From the NCBI RefSeq assembly GCF_020178975.1, contig NZ_JAHXBU010000044.1, positions 75,051-139,050 on the forward strand: DNA of 64,000 nucleotides, given 5' to 3'. Shown here piece by piece: positions 44,565 through 52,579 of this stretch; within the stretch, counting starts at the first letter, position 1, and each line of letters begins with the position of its first letter. A model generated the notes under the pieces. That model was not told the origin of the DNA. It saw only the letters and a list, made by a program, of their open reading frames with translations, and ran no database searches. Position numbers and translations under genes: made by a program. The DNA is from Cesiribacter sp. SM1. GTDB lineage: Bacteria > Bacteroidota > Bacteroidia > Cytophagales > Cyclobacteriaceae.

Positions 44565-45095
44565 CTATGATAGATAAACGCTCTGTAGCCTGGTTTTTAT
44601 CATTGAATCTATCGTTTGCAGGGCATTGGCAGCAAAAGTTTTTCTGTCGTATTTTTCTACAGCCTCCAGTATATCGTTTACCACAGCCTGTGCCATGTGA
44701 TGCTTGTAAAAGATCTTTCTGTTTTTACGGGGCATTTCTATGCTATGTGAAATGCTGTTGTTCAGACTTTTTCTTTCTTTCGATACCTGCGAAAAAGTAA
44801 TGCGCCAGCACTGCAGGTTTTCTGCCAGTGTACCATCGAGTTTGCTGGCACCTCTGTCTGTACCATTTACAGACCTTACGTTGATGATCGGGTAGTTTTG
44901 CTGTACAGTTGCGGGAACAGCTCTTCTGATAAAAGAAGCAATAATAAGCTGAGGCTGATAAAAGGCAACCGCTGCTTCTATGGCGGCATCGCTGGTGGCG
45001 GGCTGAACATACACCGAATGACCTCTTTCAACCAGTTCGAAATAAGTACGTTGGCTAAGACCGCTGTGAGTGGTTGTTAATAAAAGTATTTTCAT
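44565..45095 (-). CDS. stand-alone HypX/HoxX-like formyltransferase domain, probably inactive
   Basis: 176 residues. The start MKILLLTTTHSGLSQRTYFELVERGHSV and the C-terminal KHHMAQAVVNDILEAVEKYDRKTF resemble the N-terminal formyltransferase domain of the hydrogenase maturation protein HypX, which makes carbon monoxide for the Fe site. HypX is normally several hundred residues and continues into an enoyl-CoA-hydratase-like domain, which is absent here. The HPGIKGDRGPSSLDW-type active loop reads NVRSVNGTDRGASKLDG, so the His is gone. No hydrogenase genes are near. It is either a decayed relic or a reused fold. Confidence 0.65.
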   Translation of the reverse strand: MKILLLTTTHSGLSQRTYFELVERGHSVYVQPATSDAAIEAAVAFYQPQLIIASFIRRAVPATVQQNYPIINVRSVNGTDRGASKLDGTLAENLQCWRITFSQVSKERKSLNNSISHSIEMPRKNRKIFYKHHMAQAVVNDILEAVEKYDRKTFAANALQTIDSMIKTRLQSVYLS

Positions 45096-45766
45096 AGCTG
45101 TTGGCTAATGGAATGGTACCACCATGTTTGTTAGATACCCTTTATACGGATGTGTAAAATAAAAAGATGGCATTTGGTAGCTTTTATCTGTAACAAACAC
45201 CACAATACTAATGTAAGAAAGAGGTGTGATTTTAAAAAAAAATGCCGACTGTTTCCCGCTTATAAATTTCTATGCATTAAGGGTTTAGCCCAGACAGACC
45301 TTTAAAATAAGCCAGTGAACAATAGTAGCCTGTATGAAGCTACCTGGGAGATAATTGCGCGCAATGTGGGAGATGCTGGAAAGTTTAGATGTAATGAATT
45401 ATTTGTTTGTGTTCATTTTTAAGCCAATTCACCCTTCAGCTAAAGTATAACAGGCACAGGCCGCTGTAGACTGTTATACCCGATCACAGCTCCCGGTGCT
45501 GCTAATACATGACAAAAGTTATTGTTTATCCCATGCATATCAGCTGTTTAGTCACGACTTAGCATGTAGTGTTTACTCTGCTATAGTATTGCTTGTGGTT
45601 TCTTTTCTATAATCAGATAATGTTTTTCAGCTCCTCATGCCGACCTGAGAGGTTGAATTATGGGCTGTTCTTTCATAAAACGCGCGTATGTAATTTCATT
45701 GCTAACAAAGCACATACTTGGTAGTGATAGTTTATTAAACTTGCGCTAAAAAATTTTAACTCCTCT
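45096..45766. other. gene-poor intergenic region
   Basis: About 670 bases of AT-rich sequence with no supported gene. It contains the upstream regions of the divergent HypX-like and large lipoprotein genes. I see no clear palindrome or promoter element. Confidence 0.4.
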
Positions 45767-47398
45767 ATGTATAAGCAAAGATTATCGGGCCTGGCCATAT
45801 GCTGCCTTGCCCTTTTTGCCAGTTGCTCAGACAAGGACGTTCAGGCAGATAACGAAAGGCTTGAAAAGGAATTGGCTGCAGAAAAAAGCAAAACAATTAC
45901 CGCTCTCAAAAAAGAAGGAAGCGAGCTGGTAATTACCTACAGCAATGGTACCAGCCAGCGCGTAGCCTTCACAGAGGCAATGCAGGGCGACCTGGCCCTT
46001 CTGAATGGTCAGGACGGTGTGGGTATACAAAGTATTACCTACAACGAGCATACGGGTATCATGAGGATTACCCTCACCAACGGAGATGTAAGCGAGTTTA
46101 AGATCAGTGGTACCGGTGAGAACTGGTCGGCCGTACACCTGGGCGATACCAACGGACGCTTATTTCTGGAAGAAGTAATGCTGGGTTCTGTACCTGTTGT
46201 AAAAGCACAGTATAATGCAGACTACCAGCTTACCTACCTGGAGAGTAACCAAGTTGTGGATCTGGAAACGCGTAAAATATTTGATTTATCAAAAAACTAC
46301 CAGAATGGTAAACTCTCTAGCTATGTTTTACAAGAGTATGCTGAACGTAATGAAGTGAAGTATTCTTCGGTATGGCATAATTACAGTGATCAGTATGTAG
46401 ATCAGTCTCAATACAAAGGTGATCACTATACAGAATCAAACAATGATGGTACATTCACCGGTTACGAGCTGGTATACAGCAGCAGCCAGGAAACATACAG
46501 ATACCGCAAGTACCCTAACTGTATTTCATTACTGCCAGGGCAGGCAGGTTATGATGATTATGTAGTATCAAAAAAAATCAGTGATACAGAATATAAGCAC
46601 TACTATCATATTTCTAGCTTTGATGATGAAGGTATGTATGTGCAGTGGTTTCAGTTGTGGGAAACAATTACCCTGGAAGGATTTATAGAAGCAGGTGATA
46701 TATATAATACCGAGGTGGTTAAGCTTGAAACTGACGCCGAAGGCCGTATTACCCGTATGTATGAGTCTGTTGAAGGTAACGAAGAGCCAGGCAGCTATAT
46801 TGACTACACCTATACTGCTGCCGGACTTATAAAGGATACCAAAGCTTACAGCAAAGATGAAGCGGGTAATTGGGGAGCAGATGGTGTTACGCTTACCTAT
46901 ACTTACAACAGCAATAATAAGCTGGTTTCTACTACTGAAACTGATAGCGAAGGCAACACAAAAGAAATACAGAAGGCTGTATACGATGCTCAAGGCAACC
47001 CAACCGAAATCTGGGCTTATACTGAGGCAGAATGGGACTGGCGCTACGAATACAACCCTGTGACGGCCAGACACGAAGAGTTAAAGATTCTTGTGCGTGA
47101 AGCAGGTCTGCATAAAGTAGCCATCCTTGAGTACGATTATAAGCTGAAGAATTTCTTTGGCAACACCATTACAGCCCTAGTACCGGAACTGGATGGGTAT
47201 AAAACTGTAAACGCGCTTAAGCGTGTAACAGTGCCAAATAACTATTCTTATGGCAATATGGAATACCTGGAGTTTGATGAGTATGGCTACCCAAGCCGCG
47301 TTTCCATGACAGGTGCCTATTTCGAAGAAGATGGTGATCTGGAAGGTACTGCCAACCTGGAGCTATTGCTGAAATATAAAGTAAAGCCTAAGGAATAG
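45767..47398 (+). CDS. large lipoprotein with YD-repeat-like C-terminal region
   Basis: 543 residues. A lipoprotein signal ends at LALFASCSDK. A short coiled coil (ADNERLEKELAAEKSKTIT) leads into a beta module with a DUF4988-like pattern (GQDGVGIQSITYNEHTGIMRITLTNGDVSEFKI). Several repeats of the form YTYTAAGLIKDTKAYSKDEAG / YTYNSNNKLVSTTETDSEGN lie near the C-terminus. These are reminiscent of YD-type or DUF4595-type beta repeats of surface proteins. Function unknown; probably outer-surface. Confidence 0.72.
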   Translation: MYKQRLSGLAICCLALFASCSDKDVQADNERLEKELAAEKSKTITALKKEGSELVITYSNGTSQRVAFTEAMQGDLALLNGQDGVGIQSITYNEHTGIMRITLTNGDVSEFKISGTGENWSAVHLGDTNGRLFLEEVMLGSVPVVKAQYNADYQLTYLESNQVVDLETRKIFDLSKNYQNGKLSSYVLQEYAERNEVKYSSVWHNYSDQYVDQSQYKGDHYTESNNDGTFTGYELVYSSSQETYRYRKYPNCISLLPGQAGYDDYVVSKKISDTEYKHYYHISSFDDEGMYVQWFQLWETITLEGFIEAGDIYNTEVVKLETDAEGRITRMYESVEGNEEPGSYIDYTYTAAGLIKDTKAYSKDEAGNWGADGVTLTYTYNSNNKLVSTTETDSEGNTKEIQKAVYDAQGNPTEIWAYTEAEWDWRYEYNPVTARHEELKILVREAGLHKVAILEYDYKLKNFFGNTITALVPELDGYKTVNALKRVTVPNNYSYGNMEYLEFDEYGYPSRVSMTGAYFEEDGDLEGTANLELLLKYKVKPKE

Positions 47399-47409
47399 CA
47401 TGCTTTAAT

Positions 47410-47444
47410 AAATGCCCTTTACCTTTCGTAAAGGGCATTTTCTT
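47410..47444 (+). terminator. rho-independent terminator directly before the next start codon
   Basis: AAATGCCCTTTAC / GTAAAGGGCATTT hairpin and TTTCTTCT, ending two bases before the ATG at 47447. The next gene must be reached by read-through or have its own upstream promoter. Confidence 0.85.
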
Positions 47445-47446
47445 CT

Positions 47447-49687
47447 ATGAAAAGCCCTCTTTTGCTCCTTTGCTCTTTTCTATTTCCCTTTCTGCTGCAC
47501 GCCCAGATCAGGGGCAGTGTTTACGATGCAGAAAACAGGGAACTATTGCCTTATGTGCAGGTGAGAACAGGTGATACCCTGATCCTGACCAGTCTTGATG
47601 GTGCGTTTAGCCTTAAAGCACAAGAGGAGAGAGGCGCCGTGCCAGTACATTTTAAGCATGGCTTTTATAAAGATACTATACTGCTGCTGCAGCCAGGCAC
47701 CACTACCCAGGTCTTCTTAACACCACTGGCTGCCAGTTTGCAGGAGGTTGAGATTGTGGCCAGCCCTGATCATACAGCTGCCTTAACAGAAACAAAGCTG
47801 TTGAGCAGGGCAGCGCTTGAAGAGATCCGTAGCCCTTTGGGGGAACCAGACCTGATCAGGGCGTTGCAGAGTACCGCTGGAGTGCTGCAAACTGGAGAAA
47901 CCAAAAGCGGCCTGTTTGTACGCGGAGGTACCAATGCCCAGACTGCTGTGCTAATGCAGGGGGTACCTGTTTTTAACAGCGCTCACCTGCTGGGCATCAA
48001 CAGTTCTCTTGATCCCGATGCATTTCAATCCAGTACACTGTATAAAAGTGCCTATCCTGCCAGTGCGGGTGGCTGGCTATCGGCATACCTGCTTACAGAG
48101 CCCCGGGCGCATGGTGTAAAAGACCACCAGCTGAAGGTTGGGCTTGGCATATTAAGTTCTGATGTTTCTTACCAGCGCTACCTGCCAAAGCTGAAAACAG
48201 GCATTTATGCAAAAGCAAAGTCCTCTTATTACCAGCTACTGGCAAAGCTCTACGACGAGCTTCAGGTTAGTAGAGAAGGAGAAAACACCCTGCCCGATTA
48301 TGCCTTTGGCGATCTGAACATACAGCTAACTACCCAGCTCCCTGGGGGAACCCTTTCTCTGATGTTATTTGGCAGCAATGATCGTTACAAAGCTGCAAAC
48401 GAAAAAATTACCCTTAATGCATCCTGGGGAAACAGGCTTGTTTCTGCCCGCTGGAGGCAATCGCTGGGAAGCACCTGGCTGGAAACCACCCATGGCTTTA
48501 GTCATTATGCTTTTGCTATGGAGCACCAGCGGCATGAGACAGATCGCATAGAGCAGGGTAGCAGTGCCTGGCTAAGCAATGTGCTGCTTGGCTTTCCACT
48601 TGCTAAAAAAGGTGTGATAGAAACGGGTGCCTTTCTGCAAATGCTGCAGTCACAGTCTGTTGCCAGAAATTATGATACCGAGCACCGACAGTTAAGCAGA
48701 GATGTGCTTAGCGAACAGCTTTATACCAGTGGCCTGTTCATTCAGGCGCAGCTGGATTATGGCAGCTTTGGCCTTTCAGCTGGTAACCGCCTCTACCTGT
48801 ATAACGGCAGTTTGTTACCGGCACCTGGTGCACGTGTACAATATAAAAATACCAACTGGGCAAGCCCCAGCCTCTATTACGACAGAACCTACCAGTTTCA
48901 TCAGCAGGTAAATGTGCTGGGCATCAGCATGCCTTTTGATTTTCTGCGCCTGGCTTCCCGTCAGATTCCACTGCAACAAGCAGATCAGCTGGGGCTAAGC
49001 CTCGGAAAAGAACTTGGGCGCTACCAGCTAAATGCTGGTCTGTATCATCGCTGGCTGCAGGGGCAGCTCTACTACCCCAATGCAACAGTGCTCCTTAAAG
49101 ATTATGCCCAGGAGTTTACCGCTCACAAGGGCCGTTCAGCGGGGCTGGAGCTGGAATTTCAGGCAAACTGGCAGCAGCTTAAGCTAAATGCCGGCTATAC
49201 ACTTGCATCTACAAAACTGGCCCTGCCGCCTGTGGGTGGCCATACAGAATGGGTTTTCCCGGTGCAGGATGTGCGTCATCAGCTCAATGCAGGCATAAAC
49301 TGGAAATTTGGCAGAGGTTGGCAGCTGGCAGGGCAGTGGTTTCTGCAAACAGGCAGTCCCTACACCTTTCCGGAGGGTTTACTGCCGGTGCAGGGCATGA
49401 CGCCGGGCTATAATCCAGTGCCAACCCCTCAGTTTGGTGCTTACAACAACATACGTACCCCGCCTACGCACCGGCTCGATGCTTCAGTGTCGTATCGCAG
49501 ACAAAAGCGCCGGGGCTGGGGCGAGTGGAACTTCGGGATCTACAATGTATATAACCAGGCCAATCCCTATTTCTTTTATTTTGAAGTGGTGCCACAGGAG
49601 GATGGAAGTGGCAGGATAGTTGCCAAACAAAAATCCCTACTACCATTAACACCAACAGTAAGGTACACATGGATGCTAGAATTATAA
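47447..49687 (+). CDS. TonB-dependent receptor with carboxypeptidase-like regulatory domain
   Basis: 746 residues. After a signal peptide (MKSPLLLLCSFLFPFLLHAQ) comes an N-terminal CarboxypepD_reg-like domain (IRGSVYDAENRELLPYVQVRTG), then a plug (IRSPLGEPDLIRALQSTAGVLQTGETKSGLFVRGG, a form seen in FecA-like SusC relatives) and a barrel. It overlaps the next gene by 19 bases, a DUF4249-type lipoprotein, so the pair should form an uptake system for an unidentified substrate. The hairpin just before its ATG makes its transcription odd. Confidence 0.92.
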   Translation: MKSPLLLLCSFLFPFLLHAQIRGSVYDAENRELLPYVQVRTGDTLILTSLDGAFSLKAQEERGAVPVHFKHGFYKDTILLLQPGTTTQVFLTPLAASLQEVEIVASPDHTAALTETKLLSRAALEEIRSPLGEPDLIRALQSTAGVLQTGETKSGLFVRGGTNAQTAVLMQGVPVFNSAHLLGINSSLDPDAFQSSTLYKSAYPASAGGWLSAYLLTEPRAHGVKDHQLKVGLGILSSDVSYQRYLPKLKTGIYAKAKSSYYQLLAKLYDELQVSREGENTLPDYAFGDLNIQLTTQLPGGTLSLMLFGSNDRYKAANEKITLNASWGNRLVSARWRQSLGSTWLETTHGFSHYAFAMEHQRHETDRIEQGSSAWLSNVLLGFPLAKKGVIETGAFLQMLQSQSVARNYDTEHRQLSRDVLSEQLYTSGLFIQAQLDYGSFGLSAGNRLYLYNGSLLPAPGARVQYKNTNWASPSLYYDRTYQFHQQVNVLGISMPFDFLRLASRQIPLQQADQLGLSLGKELGRYQLNAGLYHRWLQGQLYYPNATVLLKDYAQEFTAHKGRSAGLELEFQANWQQLKLNAGYTLASTKLALPPVGGHTEWVFPVQDVRHQLNAGINWKFGRGWQLAGQWFLQTGSPYTFPEGLLPVQGMTPGYNPVPTPQFGAYNNIRTPPTHRLDASVSYRRQKRRGWGEWNFGIYNVYNQANPYFFYFEVVPQEDGSGRIVAKQKSLLPLTPTVRYTWMLEL

Positions 49688-50466
49688 ACGCTCTCACCTC
49701 GCTTTTGCTGGTGTTCCTATCCTCCTGTACGCTCCAGGAAGAGGCTGCTTTGGTATTGCCCCAGGGAAAGGATAGTTACTTTGTAGAGGCCTACCTGACT
49801 CCGGATGCCCCCCTGCGGTTAAGTTTGAGCCGCACCAATAACTTTCAGGATGATCTCTCGCTTAGGCTGGTTTGGTATGCAAGTGCTTTTGTAAGTACCC
49901 CCGATACCTCGATGCAGCTGAGTAACTTTTTCTACCGCGATGCTAAGGGTGGAAAGCTATTTAACTATGCAAACGCCTACAAACTCCCGCACAACATGAG
50001 CAGTGGGGATTCTATCAGCATCCGCATTATCAGTGAATCACTGCAGGATACGCTGTATGCAGCAACAGCGGTGGTTGCACCAGTGCAGATTGAAGAGTGG
50101 AAATTGCAAAACAACCTGCTGCAGCTCTGGTGCAATAATGGAGCAGATGCAGCAAACCGTTATTTTGCAGTATATGTTGAAAGTAGTAAGGGGGATGCAG
50201 AGCTCCGGAAAACCTATTACTACAACTATACCTCGATTGCTGATGAGCAACTTAGCATAAGCCTGCAGCTAAATGAGGAGGAGCAGCTTAATAAAGTTAT
50301 CCTGTACAGGATAACGGAGGCCAACTACCATTTTCAACTGGCGCTTCAGCAGGCTTCCAAGTCAAACATAGATCCATTCGAACCACCCGTAGCTCTTCCT
50401 TCAAACATCAGGGGCGGTCAGGGTATTTTTACCTACTGCACTACCGATACGCTTTCGCTGCTATAG
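49669..50466 (+). CDS. DUF4249-type lipoprotein partner of the TonB receptor
   Basis: 265 residues. A lipoprotein signal ends at LVFLSSCTLQ, and DUF4249-like features follow: an early beta pattern (YFVEAYLTPDAPLRLSLSRTNNF), KLPHNMSSGDSISIRI, and the closing SNIRGGQGIFTYCTTDTLSL. DUF4249 proteins are regularly encoded after TonB receptors in Bacteroidota and are thought to be their surface partners. The 19-base overlap with the receptor gene supports coupling. Confidence 0.85.
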   Translation: MDARIINALTSLLLVFLSSCTLQEEAALVLPQGKDSYFVEAYLTPDAPLRLSLSRTNNFQDDLSLRLVWYASAFVSTPDTSMQLSNFFYRDAKGGKLFNYANAYKLPHNMSSGDSISIRIISESLQDTLYAATAVVAPVQIEEWKLQNNLLQLWCNNGADAANRYFAVYVESSKGDAELRKTYYYNYTSIADEQLSISLQLNEEEQLNKVILYRITEANYHFQLALQQASKSNIDPFEPPVALPSNIRGGQGIFTYCTTDTLSLL

Positions 50467-50765
50467 ATCTTCAGCATATTGCAGCATCGTTGTAGCCTTT
50501 TACACACAGCTGGCTTCAATATGCAAAACGTTACTTTTTGCCATCAACACATCATGCAGTTATTGATTCTGATGGCCTGATGTTAATCTTTCATTCGTCT
50601 CAAAAAATTATTTTCATTTTACACAGACTGCAGGCAACCAATGGAATAGCTGCGGGCGTACTGGCATAAAGCTTTAACCGGACGCATGTACCGGCACAGA
50701 GCAGATGCATCAACAGGATTGAACTTTACGGCAGCCAGTCATTCTCAACTTAATTTTTATAACTA

Positions 50766-51317
50766 ATGAAAAAGCAAATTTTACTCTATGTGTCTGCTCT
50801 CTTTCTCGTTTTTACGGCATGTGACGACAAAGGTGTTGATCCTGTAATGCAGGATGCAAGCGCTAACAAAAGCACCTCCAGGGTGGTAAACTTAAGAGCC
50901 CACCTTAGCGGCGATCAGGAAGTGCCGGCAGTTGAAACAAATGCAACCGGCCAGGCTATTTTTCAGCTTAGCAAAGATGGTACGGAACTGCATTACAAGC
51001 TGATGGTGGCAAATATCGAAAACGTGCGCATGGCCCACATACATATGGCGCCGGCCGGTACCAATGGAGGTGTGGTGGTGTGGCTGTATCCTGATGGTCC
51101 TCCGCCGGTGTTGATCCCGGGCCGGTTTAGCGGCATTCTGGCAGAGGGTACCATTACTGCAGCCAATCTGCAGGGTGCGCTTGCGGGCAGCTCCCTTTCC
51201 GATCTTGTTAACCTGATGATTGACGGACAGACGTATGTAAACGTTCATACTCTGCAGTATGGGGGTGGTGAGATCCGGGGCCAGGTAAAAAGCAATGCAG
51301 TGCTGGATCCATGGTAA
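50766..51317 (+). CDS. CHRD-domain lipoprotein
   Basis: 183 residues. A lipoprotein signal ends at VFTACDDK, and one CHRD domain covers most of the rest: NLRAHLSGDQEVPAVETNATGQAIFQLS, the MAHIHMAPAGTNGGVVVWLYPD segment, and YVNVHTLQYGGGEIRGQV at the end. CHRD domains were first seen in chordin and occur in bacterial secreted proteins of unknown function. The paired His residues suggest a possible metal site. Single gene; terminator at 51417. Confidence 0.92.
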   Translation: MKKQILLYVSALFLVFTACDDKGVDPVMQDASANKSTSRVVNLRAHLSGDQEVPAVETNATGQAIFQLSKDGTELHYKLMVANIENVRMAHIHMAPAGTNGGVVVWLYPDGPPPVLIPGRFSGILAEGTITAANLQGALAGSSLSDLVNLMIDGQTYVNVHTLQYGGGEIRGQVKSNAVLDPW

Positions 51318-51779
51318 GCACTCTTCCCTTACTGGATTACTCAGCTTAATTAGGGATGGTGCGTGTTTAATGTGGCTTGTTAGAAGTCTAAAACAGGAGT
51401 TCCCTATTGTATAGATGAGCAGCAGCTTTGGTTTGGTAAAACGAGCCGAAGCTGCTGCTCTTTTTTTTCAATAGTTACCTGTTGGTGTGTTTTGCAGCTG
51501 CTGGGTTAAATTTTAACACAGACAATTAAATCTTTGGCGATCAATATGATTACCCGCTGATAAAGTATGTAATGGGCTAAAGGTGCAGCGTAGGGGCTAC
51601 AGCATGAAAAGCATCGATGCGAGGCGGCAAATAAAAAGCCTGTGTTGTGCAAATGTTATTGACTGTGTTAGGTCCACGGCTTTGGAATAGTCTGTAATGT
51701 TCAATAAATTTAATAAGAACATATTCAAATGTTTAACAAAGAATAACCAAGCATTGCATAATTGCCTATTTTACCCCTG
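51318..51779. other. intergenic region before the RsbQ-like gene
   Basis: About 460 bases. The first part holds the terminator of the CHRD gene (51417-51468). The rest is AT-rich and must carry the promoter of the RsbQ-like operon, which I cannot place. No gene is seen. Confidence 0.4.
51417..51468 (+). terminator. rho-independent terminator
   Basis: GAGCAGCAGCTT / AAGCTGCTGCTC hairpin with a twenty-base loop, then TTTTTTTT. Confidence 0.85.
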
Positions 51780-52577
51780 ATGACCATGGATGTGAGGAAG
51801 CGTTTTAATGTAAATATTTTTGGAGAGGGAGCGCAACATATGCTTTTTGCCCATGGCTTTGGGTGTGATCAGCACATGTGGCGGTTTATTACCCCTGCAT
51901 TCCAGAAGCATTTTAAAGTGGTGCTGTTTGATTATGTGGGCCATGGCAAGTCCGATAGCAGCGCTTATAACCCGGGGAAATACAGCAGCCTTAAAGGTTA
52001 TGCCAGTGATGTGCTTGAGATCTGCAATGCCCTTTCTATAAACAATGCCATTTTTGTTGGCCACTCTGTAAGTGCCATGATTGGTGCACTGGCTACCATT
52101 GAGCAGCCTTCGGTTTTTGCAAAGCTGGTGATGGTGGGGCCTTCTCCCTGTTACATCAACAAAGATGATTATTACGGGGGATTTTCCAGAGAAGATATCG
52201 AATCCCTGATCAGCTCCCTGGAGAGCAATTACCTGGGCTGGTCAAGTACCATGGCGCCCGTTATCATGGGCAATGCCGATAAGCCTGAACTGGGGGAGGA
52301 GCTAACGAACAGTTTTTGCAGCACCAATCCTGAAATAGCAAAACAATTTGCCCAGGTTACTTTTTTCTCTGATAACAGGGATGACCTCCTGAAGCTCACG
52401 GTACCAACGCTTATTCTTCAATGCTCTGAAGATGTGATTGCTCCCCTGGAGGTCGGCAATTTTGTAGCAAAGCAGGTGGCTCTGAGTAAACTGGTATTTT
52501 TAGAAGCAACCGGTCATTGTCCGCACCTAAGTGCCCCTGAAGAAACCATTGCCGCCATTCAACCTTTTATAAATTAA
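51780..52577 (+). CDS. rsbQ: RsbQ-like alpha/beta hydrolase
   Basis: 265 residues. Start ATG at 51780 (51786 is an alternative). The opening MDVRKRFNVNIFG...MLFAHGFGCDQHMW and the core are those of RsbQ. The triad is complete: Ser96 (FVGHSVSAMIG), Asp218 (CSEDVIAP) and His246 (ATGHCPH). In B. subtilis RsbQ makes or delivers a signal for the PAS domain of RsbP in the energy-stress pathway, and its relatives in plants are the KAI2/D14 receptors. Here it lies two bases upstream of a PAS hybrid histidine kinase, so it should feed that PAS domain. Confidence 0.93.
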   Translation: MTMDVRKRFNVNIFGEGAQHMLFAHGFGCDQHMWRFITPAFQKHFKVVLFDYVGHGKSDSSAYNPGKYSSLKGYASDVLEICNALSINNAIFVGHSVSAMIGALATIEQPSVFAKLVMVGPSPCYINKDDYYGGFSREDIESLISSLESNYLGWSSTMAPVIMGNADKPELGEELTNSFCSTNPEIAKQFAQVTFFSDNRDDLLKLTVPTLILQCSEDVIAPLEVGNFVAKQVALSKLVFLEATGHCPHLSAPEETIAAIQPFIN

Positions 52578-52579
52578 GC

